This document shows positions 53,416-64,000 of a DNA stretch of 64,000 bases, in pieces. The notes beneath the pieces were generated by a model that searched no databases, was not told the DNA's origin, and saw only the letters and a list, made by a program, of their open reading frames with translations. Positions within the stretch are counted from its first letter, which is position 1. Each line of letters starts with the position of its first letter. Both the position numbers and the translations under genes were made by a program. This DNA is from Tridacna crocea. Taxonomy: Eukaryota > Mollusca > Bivalvia > Cardiida > Cardiidae. The stretch covers positions 17,435,501 to 17,499,500 of the forward strand of contig OX031060.1 in the NCBI GenBank assembly GCA_943736015.1, written 5' to 3'.

Positions 53416-56400
53416 CTGGAAATAAAAGAATACAAATGGAACATTACAACAATCTGTGTTGTTGGATCAGTTCGAGTTGCATGGGAAAGAAGTATGTATC
53501 AGATCCGATACAAACGGACTTTTTACACAGACAAGAACAGGGTCTGGATTCGTCAACCCATCGTCAGACGATCATACATTGTGCATCTTCGCGAGCTAAG
53601 GTTACGATCACTACGTGGATCTTCCCTTGGCTGATTGAGCCCGATTTCGAGATTCCTGCGATGCGCCCACTATTAGATGCTGGTTATTACCCCGTTTACA
53701 TCATACTTCTAAAAGCAAATGAAATATCGTTTTAGAAACCGCTTACGAATACACAAGAAGCGATAAGTAGACATCCAAGTGGATTTCCATGTTTACCTTC
53801 TGTACGAAAGGTAGCGACTTTGTTCTATTTTTATCAAAGATGAAATGCTACCAGCGATTTCATTCGTTGAAGCTAGAGCTGGTTGCGTCCAATGAAAAAG
53901 CGTATCAGGGGAATGTAAAAATCAAGCTCGATCCGCCAAGGGTAGAGTAGCGTAGTGAATCGTCAGTCTTGGCTTGCGAAGATGACATTGTGTTTCTTTC
54001 AGATTTAGAAATTATTTTGGGAATAAGACTCAAAAATGTTCTCAAGAATGGTTGGTGAACACGGAATCCTATACGATATACAGAAATGAAGAGTTTTGCC
54101 GGTGTAATGCGGAGAAATGACCCTCCCCTACAAAATGACCCCGGTCATTATTCTATGTTGAGAAATGACCCCAGAAGTCATTTTACTTCGTAGAAAAATG
54201 ACCCGGGTCATTATTCTACGTAGAGAAATGAGCCTTTGTGTCATTTCTCTACAAAGAGGAATGACCCGGGTCATTATTCTACTTAGAAAAATGGCCCTTG
54301 TGTTATTCCTCTACGTAGAGTAATGACCAATGGATCGTTTTGTAATGGGGGTCATTTCTCTGCATTACACCGGCCTATTATCCGTTTTACTATGCTATAA
54401 TGTAATTTCATGGGCGACATAGAGGTAGTCAGTGAACACGACGTAAAAACCTGCATGTAAATGTTGATATCATTGTAACTACTGCCGCTGCCATTGTAAT
54501 TTCATAGACGACATACAAGTAGTAAGTGAACACGACGTAAAAAACTGAATGTAACTGAAGATATTATTGTAACTGTTGTCGCTACCAATGTAATTTCATA
54601 GACGACATAGAAGTAGTCAGTGAACACGACGTAAAAAAAACTGAATGTAACTGAAGATATTATTGTAACTGCTGTCGCTGCCAATATAATTTCATGGGCG
54701 ACATATAGGTAGTCAGTGAACACGACGTAAAAAAAACTGCATGTCACTGTAGATATTATTGTAGTTGCTGCCGCTGCCAATGTAATTTCAAGGTCGACAT
54801 AGAGGTAGTCAGTGAACACGATGTAAAAAACTGCATGTAACTGTAAATATTACTGTAACTTAACTGCTGGCGCTGCCAATGTAATTTCATGGGCAACATA
54901 GAAGTAGTCAGTGAACACGATGTAAAAAATGCATGTAAATGTAGATATTATTGTAACTAATGCCGCTGCCAATGTAATTTCATGGGCGACATATACATGT
55001 AGGTAGTCAGTGAACACGATGTAAGAAACTGCATGTAATTGTAGATATTATTGTAACTTAACTGCTGCCGCTGCCAATGTAATTTCATGGGCATCATAGA
55101 GGTAGTCGGTGAACACGATGTAAAAAATGCATGTAAATGTAGATATTATTGCAGCTGCTGTCGCTGCCAATGTAATTTCAAGTACGACATAGAGGTAGTC
55201 AGTGAACACGATGTAAGAAACTGCATGTAACTGTAGATATTATTGTAACTGCTGTCGCTGGCAATGTAATTTCAAGTACGACATAGAAGTAGTCAGTGAA
55301 CACGACGTAAGAAACTACATGTAACTGTAAATATTACTGTAACTGCTCCCGCTACCAATGTAATTTCATAGAGGTAGTCAGTGAACACGATGTAAGAAAC
55401 TGCATGCAACTGTAGATATTATTGTAGCTGCTGCCAATGTAATTTCATGGGCGCTGCAATGTTCAAGATTACATAACTGACTTTTTCAAAAGGAAACCAG
55501 TTTCATACCGACGAAGTATGACGTATAAATTAAGAAAACGGGCGAATGGTGAAGAGTATAATTTAGCTCAGGATACCAAAAGCGCGGGAAACAGTGTTGT
55601 GAACGCTAAACTTGGTCCGTATATACCAACCCCTTCTTAGATTTCAAAGTAACCCGATTTTTGACAGGCTTGACCGATTAGTCTGGACATTCAGAAATTA
55701 TGATGCTTTCAAATTTAGAACGAGGCTAAAATACAAGTAAGAAGGGTTGCAAATATGGGCCTTTAACTTGCAAACTGTGTTGTTAGTTTGCTTCGTCTGC
55801 AACGAACAATTTCTACTATTAAAAAACAAAAAAACAAAGTGGTCGACTGCATCTATATGACGAAGAATTCGTCTGAAGGACGTAGCGAGTCAACTCTTTA
55901 TCACACAGTCCTCTGTTTAACCCATTACCACACAATCCCTACTTTTGACGCCCCTGAGAAAGAAGCCTTTAGAAAACATTGTGGGAAAAGGAGAAAATGC
56001 TGGTAACCAGCATTTTCTCCTTTTCCCACAACGTTTTCTACCCTTCCCAAAACTAATTTCAAATTTTCAGTCACTTTTATTTTGTCGTCTGTAAAATGCT
56101 TTCTATTTGGAGTGGTCTAAAATTTTCTCGTGTGGTAAAGAGTTAATCATCCATGTGGGAAAAGCAGTTTGAAAACATCGTGGGAAAAGGAGGAAATACT
56201 GGTTTTCAATATTTCCTACAACGCTTTAGTTTCTTTCGCATGAAAATCCTATCGTTTAAGCTGATCTTAATCTACGCCGTCTGCACAAGCATTTTATCAC
56301 GTCATCGGCAGAAATAGAGTGTGTCAAAGCTTGAGAATAATAAGGCAATACTCCTACGTGAATTGTCAAACAAAGATAGCAGGTTCGGGTACTTCGTCTT

Positions 56401-58192
56401 AACCAAATCTCTGCCACGCTCCAAGGACCAAAAATGGTATTTCCATTCCGGAGGGGGATTCATCGCCACGAGACCTTGTACGTTCTTCACAAACTGGTCA
56501 GGCACTATATCAGAACTCCAGATTTGGTGTAACAATTTTGGTATACCGGTTGTTTTGCTGGGTAAGTTCACATAATCTGAAAGTTAATCAAATCATACTA
56601 GTTTAACTGATTGTGTTGGTCTTTTTTCTTATTCGTGTGATTCAACGCGCGTTTGTGGACAATGTAGATCAGGGTAACACTCCACAAAATGTGCAAGGTG
56701 ACAAAACTTCCTCGACAATGTATTCAGTATTCATCAAAGACCTTAATGCGGAAACAAATAGCCTTAAAATTGGGATCAAACTGGTACTAATTGTTGTTAG
56801 TGCTTCCATATGCAGATAATACCTTTTTATAGCTTAATAGGCTGAGAATTGACCTTTCTACCGATTTTGGTGTTCCAACGTCTTATCGGCCAATGAAAAC
56901 GCAGCATTGGGCGTCATGTAAACAAAAAAGTCTGACACAATTTGTTATAGACATGCGACCATGTGATCGTGTCTATTTAATCATCATAACGGCCAACATT
57001 ATTCGAATTGATATGAAAGTTCGGGAAAAAATTGTTGTAATTAACTTAGAGCGAAATATCAGCTACAATAAAACTGAAATACACGCTCTTTCTCTTTGTA
57101 TTCGACGCAAGTTTCTGGTTAGCTTGTCAGGCGTTACTAAATGGGGGCGTGGGCGTGCCAAACTCGCGTTTACAGAAAGGTCAATTATCTGCGGGTATTT
57201 TAACCCTTAAGCTGCGTGGGACTCACTAACTTTTGCTGACAGTGTAAATAAAAACGGACCACACAGACGTATTCCCTTCCTTTCCTCATCCATCCCTCCC
57301 ACCAAAAAAATCCTTTAGGGACTATTTTAATAAGTGGCATAGGTGACATGTCAGCTGATCATAGCTGAATGAATTGCACCAGAGCCTGTATTCACCAACC
57401 ATTCGTAAAAAAACGTTCTTGGTCTTATTCTCCAGAATGTTCTACATTTGTAAGTAACACAGCTTCTGATTGGCTAAACTAATTAGTTTAGCCAATCAGA
57501 AGTTGTGTTACTTACAAACTTGGAAAACCTTGGAGAATAAGGCTAAAGAATATTCTCAAAAATGGTTGGTGAATATGGGCCCTGGCCCTGGTTGCCTTTT
57601 TGAAAGAGTAAGCGTTTAGTTAAGTTTTAAGCTCAAAGTAAAGGTTGTCGCGTAGAAAAGTAGTCCGGTTCTGTACCTAGAATGCCCGTATTAAATGGAT
57701 ATGTATTTGTAGAATGCCATCTAGCGGGAGATAATGAGCAGTACAAGGATTAACCCATTACCACACAATCCCTACTTTTGATGTCCCTGAGAAAGAAGCC
57801 TTTAGGAAACATTGTGCGAAAATGAGAAAATGCTGATAACCAGCATTTTCTCCTTTTCCCACAATGTTTTCTACCCTTCACAAAACAAACTTCAAATTTT
57901 CAGTCACTTTTATTTTGTCGTCTGCAAATGCTTTCGATGTGGATAAACCTAAAATTTTGTCGTTTGGTAGTGAGTTAAACACGGGTTTATTTCGTAAAAG
58001 GGCAATTTGCCTAGTTTACGTACTTTGGTCGATTTCTGCAGTCTTGTCCGGTCGGAGATGTAGTGTCAATTTCGTAAGATTCACCTTGCTGCTTATACTA
58101 TTGAATGTGAACAACAATGTCGCTGTAACTATGACTGACATCAGACATAGGATTCGTCGTCTGAAATGATGAAAATATGATAAATAAACCAT
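52790..58192 (-). CDS. GT32 / OCH1-like type II glycosyltransferase, three exons
   Basis: Predicted Golgi-lumen glycosyltransferase moving a sugar from a nucleotide donor; the substrate cannot be told from sequence. Three exons (169+219+626 nt) join in phase 1 at both junctions to give 337 residues. Residues 1-13 are short and basic at the end (RRR), 14-30 form a membrane anchor (ILCLMSVIVTATLLFTF), and a stem follows to about 66. The Gly_transf_sug core shows IPKLLHQIW (68-76) and KADILR (134-139), then YGGAYFDLD (146-154), whose Asp152-Leu-Asp154 is the DXD metal/nucleotide-sugar motif. An NRT sequon follows. Length fits the family. The ATG lies 31 nt before a possible acceptor (CATCATTTCAG, ending 58161), so a different first exon is possible. 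Introns 1 and 2 hold TTAA hairpin copies, a hAT-like MITE, a palindromic repeat and a minisatellite. Confidence 0.82.
53584..53984 (+). mobile_element. hAT-like MITE with 8-bp TSD
   Basis: 401 bp, ends CATCTTCGCGAGC / GCTTGCGAAGATG, flanked by ACATTGTG on both sides (53576-53583, 53985-53992). It lies in intron 2 of the GT32-like gene, 168 bp from the exon 3 acceptor. The hAT assignment rests on TSD length only. Confidence 0.85.
53995..54068. repeat. single arm of the CTGTATTCACC foldback MITE
   Basis: Matches only the right arm (GGAATAAGAC, TTCTCAAGAATGGTTGGTGA). The partner arm is absent. Confidence 0.5.
54098..54374. repeat. palindromic element made of inner ACCCGGGT palindromes
   Basis: Ends GCCGGTGTAATGC and GCATTACACCGGC. 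The interior is a series of ~45-bp units alternating GAAATGACCC, ACCCGGGTCATTATTCT and TCTACGTAGA palindromes. It lies in GT32-like intron 2. Confidence 0.78.
54395..55462. repeat. minisatellite, ~11 units of about 95-97 bp
   Basis: The phrase GTAGTCAGTGAACACGA recurs near 54425, 54519, 54612, 54708, 54805 and on to about 55375. Where the step is exactly 96 the minus strand stays open, giving a repetitive hydrophobic peptide that I regard as accidental. Intron 2 of the GT32-like gene. Confidence 0.88.
55917..56146 (-). mobile_element. TTAA hairpin element, type A, in GT32-like intron 2
   Basis: Complete, 230 bp. An extra short-arm start (CAACTCTTTATCACACAG) just upstream hints at an older copy. 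Confidence 0.92.
56153..56260. repeat. TTAA hairpin element, decayed fragment
   Basis: GAAAACATCGTGGGAAAAGG and AAATACTGGTTTTCAATATT remain; no ends. Confidence 0.45.
56358..56576 (-). CDS. GT32-like exon 2 (start of catalytic domain)
   Basis: Acceptor ATTAACTTTCAG, donor TCAC|GTAGGA. It encodes GIPKLLHQIW and a conserved NP...W.YHFW stretch through SLFDNS. Reading continues beyond the donor to a stop at 56302, but only the spliced form continues the family pattern. Confidence 0.82.
57386..57578. mobile_element. foldback MITE, CTGTATTCACC ends, compact copy
   Basis: Nearly symmetrical: arms meet at GGCTAAACTAATTAGTTTAGCC. Located in the interval between GT32-like exons 1 and 2. Confidence 0.8.
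57750..57978 (-). mobile_element. TTAA hairpin element, type A, in GT32-like intron 1
   Basis: Complete, 45 nt beyond the exon 1 donor. AATAAA in the sense of the gene. Confidence 0.92.
58024..58192 (-). CDS. GT32-like exon 1 (cytoplasmic tail, membrane anchor, stem)
   Basis: Starts at ATG 58192 (MVYLSYFHHFRRR), runs open through a hydrophobic anchor and ends at CAAA|GTACGT, phase 1. Support comes from the anchor topology and from the exact phase match with exon 2. Confidence 0.68.
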
Positions 58193-58298
58193 AAATTCAC
58201 TGCAGAGATCCAGATAGAAAGAGTGAATTTGAGTTCAAGATTGAAAATATTAATGATTCTCTTTGAAACTCTATATTGTGGGTACTCATTAGAATAGT

Positions 58299-58319
58299 GT
58301 GTGTGTGTGTGTGTTGTGA
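58299..58319. repeat. (GT)n microsatellite
   Basis: Short GTGTGTGTGTGTGTGTGT tract. Confidence 0.85.
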
Positions 58320-58324
58320 AAAAT

Positions 58325-60785
58325 CTAAATACCCACCTTTAAAGGTGGGTATTTAGAATTTTCACATCACACCAAATTAAACAAGAGGGCCATTGGCCCT
58401 GGAACGCTCACCTTAGACTATAGCTTATGAGTGAAATTCAATTCTTTGAGCAACTTTGGTAAAGCTTCACCTAAGGAACATCCCTGCCAAGTTTCATCAA
58501 GATTGGCCCAGTGTGTTAGGAGAAGAAGATGTTTATAGAAAGACAGACGCCGGACATAGGGCAATCAAATATCAAAGCTCTACACCTTCCAGTTTCAAAG
58601 AAGAATTCCAAATTTTCCTTCTTTGTCCTATGTTCGAACTTGTGGTCCCCAGGGCTGGATCAGTTTTAACCAAAGCAGCATCCTTGGAACAAACTTGGTA
58701 GAGGTCCACTCAAAGATGCTACATACCAAATATCAAAGCTCTACACCTTCCCATTTAAGAGAAAAAGAAATTTAAAATTTTCCTTCTTTGTTCCTATGTT
58801 CCAACCTGTGACCTCCGGGCATGGCCAGTTTTGACGCCAGGGACATCATATGACCAAACTTGGTAGAGGTCCTCTAGAAGATTCTGCATACCAAATATCA
58901 AAGCTCTGCACCCTCAAGTTTTAGAGAAGATTTCTAAAGTTTTCCTTCTTTGTTGCTATGTTCCAACCTGTGACCCCCCGGGGCAGGGCCAGTTTTGACC
59001 CAAAGGGCATAACATGAACCAACTTGGCAGAGGTCCACTAGGAATTGCTACATGCAAAATATCATAGCTCTATGCCTTCTAGTTTAAGAGAAGAAGAATT
59101 TTAAAATTTTCTTTCTTTGTTCCTATGTTCGAACTTGTGACCCCCGGGGCGGAGCCAGTTTTGACCCAACGGGCATGATTTAAACAAACTTGGTAGAGGT
59201 CCACTCGAAGATGCCACTACCAAATATCAAAGCTCTACGCCATCTAGTTTCAGAGGAGAAGAATTTTAAAGTTTTCCTTCTTTGTTCCTTTGCTCAAACT
59301 AGTTACCCCCGGGGTGGGGCCAGTTTTGACCCCAGGGACATCATTTGAATAAACTTGGTAGAGATCCACTACGAGATGCAACATACCAAATATCAAAGCT
59401 CTACACCTTCTAGTTTCTGAGGAAAAGAATTTTAAAGTTTTCCTTCTTTGTTCCTATGCTCAAATTTGTGACCCCCGGGGTGGGGCAAGTTTTGACCCCA
59501 GGGACATAATTTGAATAAACTTGGTAGAGATCCACTAGGAGATGCCACATACCAAATATCAAAGCTCTACACCTTCTAGTTTCAGAGGAGAAGATTTTTA
59601 AAGTATTCCTTCTTTGTTCCTATGCTCAAACTTGTGACCCCCGGGGTGGGGCCAGTTTTGACCCCAGGGGTATAATTTGAATAATCTTGGTAGAGGTCCA
59701 CTAGGAGATGCTACATACTAAATATCAAAGCTCTACGCCTTCAAGTTTCAGAGGAGAAGATTTTTAAAGTTTTCCTTCTTTGTTCCTATGCTCAAACTTG
59801 TGACCCCTGGGGTGGGGCCAGTTTTGACCCCAGGGATATAATTAGAACAAACTTGGTAGAGGTCCACTAGGAGATGCTACATACCAAATATCAAAGCTCT
59901 ACGCCTTCAAGTTTCAGAGGAGAAGATTTTTAAAGTTTTCCTTCTTTGTTCCTATGCTCAAACGCGCTCAAACGCGTTATCCCCCGGGGCGGGGCCAGTT
60001 TTGACCCTAGGGGCATGATTTGAACAAACTTGATAGAGGTTTATTAGGAGATGCTACATACCAAATATCAAAGCTGTACGCCTTCTAGTTTCAGAGAAGA
60101 AGACTTTCAAAGATTTCATTTGTTTTTTCGTTTTGTTGCCATGGCAACCAGAGTTATGGGTGGAATTAAATTCTTTGAACAATTTTGGTAAAGCTTTACC
60201 CAAGGAACATTCCTGCCAAGTTTCATGAAGATTGGCTTAGTGGTTTAGGAGGAGAAGATGTTTAAAGAAATTGTTGACGGACGACGGACGCCGGACATTT
60301 GGCGATCACAATAGCTCACCTTTAGCACTTTGTGCTAAGGTGAGCTAAAAAATATATATATCACCGAAATTTATTTAAAAAAAAACCAAATCATTACTAA
60401 TTAAGACACATAAAATTAAAACAAAGACATTTTTTTTGGTGGTATTCACTTAAAAGGTTACGTAGCCTCTTAAGCTATTTTTAGATCTCCCGCCAAAATG
60501 AAAAAAAAAAAACATTGTCGGAATCTTAAGTGACTTGCACATGAATAATGACTATTAAATTCCGTAACATAACAAACATGTAATTATTTTCCGTGATGTC
60601 TAGAACTTCGGATGCTATGTTTGAAGCTTCGTCTGTATATTTGCAGTATGTAAATGAGCGAGTTGCTCCTGTAAAAACGTTGGACTACTTGGGTTTAATG
60701 AATGAAAATTATAAGGCTTTGGGAGTATATGGATGATTTTTTTTTTGTAAAATTTTAGTCCCAAAATCTGAAGGGCCATCTTTAA
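58325..60785. mobile_element. TTAAAGGTGG element interrupted by a Helitron-like element
   Basis: Left part 58339-58380 (TTAAAGGTGGGTATTTAGAA), right part 60353-60785 ending GGCCATCTTTAA, split by the element at 58381-60352. An inverted stub of a second copy (TAAATACCCACCTTTAA, 58325-58342) abuts it, sharing one TTAA. Confidence 0.72.
58381..60352 (+). mobile_element. Helitron/pearl-like element inserted in another repeat
   Basis: Starts ACAAGAGGGCC, about ten ~165-bp core units (each with TGACCCCCGGGG-type and AAATATCAAAGCTCTA phrases), GGTTGCCATGGCAACC-type module, hairpin TTAGCACTTTGTGCTAA and terminus GGTGAGCTAAAA. The core is unrelated to that of the 32-49 kb elements although the tail module is shared. 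Both flanks belong to one interrupted TTAAAGGTGG element. Confidence 0.88.
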
Positions 60786-60826
60786 CGGAATTGGTATATT
60801 CTCCCAAAAAAGCTAACATAAAGAGA

Positions 60827-62106
60827 ACAAGAGGGTAATGACGGCCCTGTATCGCTCCACTGGCTAATTCGTAAAAACACCACAAGCCAAACATTACATT
60901 ATTTGGCCAACTGGTTTCAAACGTGAGGGCATACAATTTTTTTGCATAAAAACCAACAAAAAAGTTGTGACCCCTGGGCAAATCCAGTTTTGACCACAAA
61001 GCTATAATTACTTGAATCCTGGTGGAGGTCTACAAGATAAAGCCCCATACCATATAATACAGTAACAGGTTTAGAATGTGTGGTTATAAACAAGAAGATT
61101 TTCAGTTTTCTCAATAAAAGGCCCTGTAAAACATGAAACCCATGAGACAGGGCTAAATTTAGTGGTCCTAGTCTTTATTATGGTTAGTAACAAGATGACG
61201 TAGAAAGTCTTCATCACAAAAGGCCATGTAAAACTTGTGACCCCTGGTGTGGGGACAAACTTGACCCTAAGTCTATAATTTGGGCCCTCCTGGTAGAGGC
61301 CCACTAGATAAAGCTACATGTAAAATTTGGTAGCCCTAGGCCTTATAGCCAGGTACAAGTAGATTTTTAAAAAATTCCCAATATGAGCCCATGGACAGGG
61401 CCAAATTTGACCCCAGGGCTACAATTTGGGCACCTTTGGTAGACAACCACTTGATAAAGCTAGATGCAAAATTGAGTAGCCCTAGGCCTTATGGCTTGGT
61501 ACGAAAAGATTTTTAAAGTTTTCACTATATAAGCCCATATAAAACTTGTGATCCCGGGGCCGGGCCAAATTTCACCTCTGAGCTATCATTTGGGCACTCT
61601 GAGTAGACGTCTACTAGATAAAGCTACATGCCAAATTTGGTAGCCCTAGGCCCTATGGCTAGGTACCAGAAGGATTTTAAAGTTTTCCCTATATAAGCCC
61701 ATATAAAACTTGTGACCCCCGGGGTGCGGCCAAGTTTGACCCCAGGGCTAATATTTGAAGGAACTTGGTAGAGGTCCACTAGATAAAGCTACATGCCAAA
61801 TGTGGTAGCCCAAGGCCTTATGGTTTCAGAGAAGAAGATTTTTAAAAATTTTCAATATTTTTCAGTTTTGTTGCCATGGCAACCAGAGTTTTGGAAGGAA
61901 TAAAATTCTTTCAAGGAATTCTGAAGAGGACCATGGCAGGATCATTTCTGTGAAGTTTCATCAAAATTGGATGGGTAGTTTCAGAGAAGATGTTTGAAAT
62001 AAAAGTTAACGCACGCACGGACGGACGGACGGACGGACGCACGGACGCACGACGGACACCGGGCCATGACATAAGCCCGCTGGCCTTCGGCCAGTGGAGC
62101 TAAAAA
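60827..62106 (+). mobile_element. Helitron/pearl-like element, CCAGTGGAGC-ending subfamily
   Basis: Starts ACAAGAGGGTAATGACGG; CTCCACTGG near the start pairs with CCAGTGGAG at the end. The core units carry the phrase GCCCTAGGCCTTATGG about every 165-170 bp. The tail has TTGCCATGGCAACC, a GGAC tetramer run and hairpin CTGGCCTTCGGCCAG, then TGGAGCTAAAAA. Confidence 0.83.
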
Positions 62107-64000
62107 TTGAAGTAAACAATGTTGGGAATTAAAATAAACTTCCCATAGTAACACTATTTCCGCATTTAAGTTTAGTTTTCAACCTCTTTTTGTTGTTGAT
62201 AATTTTTATATTGTTGTTATATTTCAATACTCATTTGTTAAGTAAAACTACGTTTGTAACGATGAACCGTATGAGTTCAAGCTCAAATGATAATAAAGTT
62301 GATAAAGTTGATAAAGTTAGTAATTTGACCTTCTTGTCGCGTTTTCAAGTTGCATGTTCTTATCCAGCGGTATTATTTCTCTTTTTTAACGAAGCTTTTC
62401 TTTTTTCTTCTGCTTGGAATATTTGCTTAAAAAATGCAATTATTAGACAGGTTATTTGCAGCCATGACAAATTACTAAATTAAATCTTTTCTCAAATTGG
62501 TCATTTATAAAAAGGAACCACGTCTATTTCTTGTTTCTGTTTATTTCGCTTTATTTACAAAACCATGACGAAACAGACTGTGTATCAGAACAATTACACT
62601 AGAAGAAATAGCATTAGACAGCAAATTCTGTGGCAGTCTGCCTTTTAAACTCACCACTGTTGGAGAAGTCTGACCTCTCCAATAAACATGTAAAATTGAG
62701 CTGATGAAAGTGAGAGGTCGTTTATTTCATGTCAATTTGTTCGAGTAATACACTCAGAAGATAACACAATTTGCTTTTACAGTCGACCGATTTCATTACA
62801 ATAGGAGACACCTATTTTTGAGTCGCCTGTTTGCGTAGCAAACAGGCGCTCATTGTTATCGTCCTGATCTATGGAGTGACGTAAGCATACCTCCGGCCTT
62901 GTACTGCTTCCCGTCCCAAGTTCCGGTTTACGAGATAAAACAGTTTTCTTATTATTCGGTGAACAACCCAATTTTTTTCTGTTGTAAATAATTTACAATT
63001 TTACCTTTGTGATAATGAGTATGTCTATAAAGACTGAGCTGTTTAATGGTTCAAACCTTTGAAACGATCGTTTCGTCCGCAAGGGTACATATTAGCCTGA
63101 TGTCTGTGTAAGACATCATCTCTAAAAATAGCGCATTACGTATATGTAAAAATAGCTGCCCTGAACTAAACAAGTCTGCGGACACGCCGAGAAATCTTCA
63201 ACTATAAGTATCTTTTCTGCTTCTATTTGTGTACAATTCTCAGTGAAAATTGTTTGATAATTACCTATTTGAAGTACACTCTAACTCTTATAATCTTACA
63301 ATCCTAACTGCAAGCCTTATTTCAATTCAACGCTCAATCTATGATTGGCCAGAGAAAGGCGATGCCGAGTTTACATGGAAGCTTTCATTTTCAATTGCTT
63401 TTTTTCTCTCAACAGTATGCTATTTCTTTTTAACGAATTTATAACGACTTTGAATGGTTGCATTGTCTTCTTAGACATTCTTACACGTTGCTTCTTCCCA
63501 GCTGTTTAATCTAGACTTCAGATACTTTGCACACCCATATTCTAGGTGCACCATAGCGTATGCAAAGTACACGGTTCTAGGCTGTACCAAGTTATCGATT
63601 TGCAGGTGTTTTCCGGAATGTAGCTTTGCGACAAATATAGATCTTGTAATCACGTGACGCATTATAATTAAACGTCATTTGCACCACGGAAATCTATGAA
63701 TTTACATATTTATGAATCAGTCGCTGAACCGGCCTTTACTTTCAGCGTGCCTTGAAGTTTACTATATTTAATTGGTTTTCGTTCATAAAGACGGCCAAAT
63801 CTGCTGTTTTTTTTCTCAATGAGCGATTAACCTAGATCTAGTATTTATTAAACAACAATTTATTAGCGCGGGTGTAAGAACGCAAGGTGCTTTTGTAACT
63901 GCCAAAATCTGAATTTACACTACGCAGTTCTAACAACCTGCAATCTGAGAAATTGACTTTTTACTCCGCTATAATTCAAATATAATAGAACAGATCAGTG
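62107..64000. other. no gene recognised at right end of window
   Basis: A 97-codon frame (62190-62483, +) begins with a hydrophobic stretch but shows no family resemblance. GATAAAGTT is repeated three times in it. I do not call it a gene. Confidence 0.4.
62824..62850. repeat. short perfect hairpin GCCTGTTTGC/GCAAACAGGC
   Basis: GAGTCGCCTGTTTGCGTAGC followed by the paired AAACAGGCGCTC. Confidence 0.6.

Noticed and set aside
54502..54819. 105-codon minus-strand frame with a repeated hydrophobic peptide
   Set aside because: It arises because minisatellite units are multiples of three; neighbouring units shift frame.
60709..61304. Overlapping minus-strand frames of 65-96 codons
   Set aside because: They lie antisense to the tandem core of a Helitron/pearl-like element and the TTAAAGGTGG element.
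62190..62483. 97-codon plus-strand frame with a hydrophobic start
   Set aside because: No recognisable family, low-complexity repeat inside, AT-rich surroundings with many similar chance frames.

Overview
The window looks like non-coding-rich nuclear DNA of a bivalve mollusc, probably a heterodont clam or mussel. It is AT-rich, its two genes are intron-split, and it carries repeat types I associate with bivalves: 'pearl'/Helitron-like elements with tandem cores ending in GTGAGCTAAAA, hairpins with AGCCTGTGCGGACTGCAC-type stems, and tRNA-derived SINE pieces. The species call is inference.

Two protein-coding genes can be assembled, both on the minus strand. (1) 28232-17735: a six-exon orthologue of TAB2/TAB3, the ubiquitin-binding adaptor of the TAK1 kinase complex. 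It has an N-terminal CUE domain, one giant low-complexity exon, a coiled coil and a C-terminal NZF zinc finger. (2) 58192-52790: a three-exon, predicted 337-residue type II membrane glycosyltransferase of the GT32 / OCH1-like class (LHQIW motif, DXD as DLD). Splice phases match at every junction of both models. A 5'-truncated non-LTR retrotransposon ORF2 (about 51.0-49.6 kb, minus) is the only other recognisable coding relic.

The rest is a graveyard of mobile DNA. From 0 to 32 kb it is dominated by one short family, here called the TTAA hairpin element. It is about 229 bp, starts and ends with TTAA plus a ~13-bp inverted repeat (TTAACYCWTTACC), and has a long arm (~105 bp), a central near-perfect hairpin of ~30 bp per arm, and a short arm (~55 bp). 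About 45 near-complete copies and some 20 fragments are listed. Strand '+' means long arm first. Type A has the stem ATGCTGGT/ACCAGCAT and an AATAAA in the long arm; A' is the same but without AATAAA. Type B has ends reading TTTCCCAAAC and usually the stem TTGCTCGT/ACGAGCAA. Type C has ends CTTTACYCCATA and the stem GGTGAAATTGCTCGT/ACGAGCAATTTCACC.

From 32 to 64 kb that family becomes rare. The region is filled instead by Helitron/pearl-like elements (all in the same orientation), a 2.3-kb element bounded by 9-bp target duplications and arrays of a 13-mer (36.8-39.1 kb), a hAT-like MITE with a second element nested in it (40.4-42.3 kb), CGAAA satellite arrays in inverted orientation (40.0 and 45.6 kb), SINE pieces (43-45.3 kb), foldback elements and a 96-bp minisatellite (54.4-55.5 kb). 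Several insertions sit inside other repeats, so empty sites can be read from the sequence itself. They support a TTAA target duplication for the hairpin family and the exact ends of one Helitron-like element.
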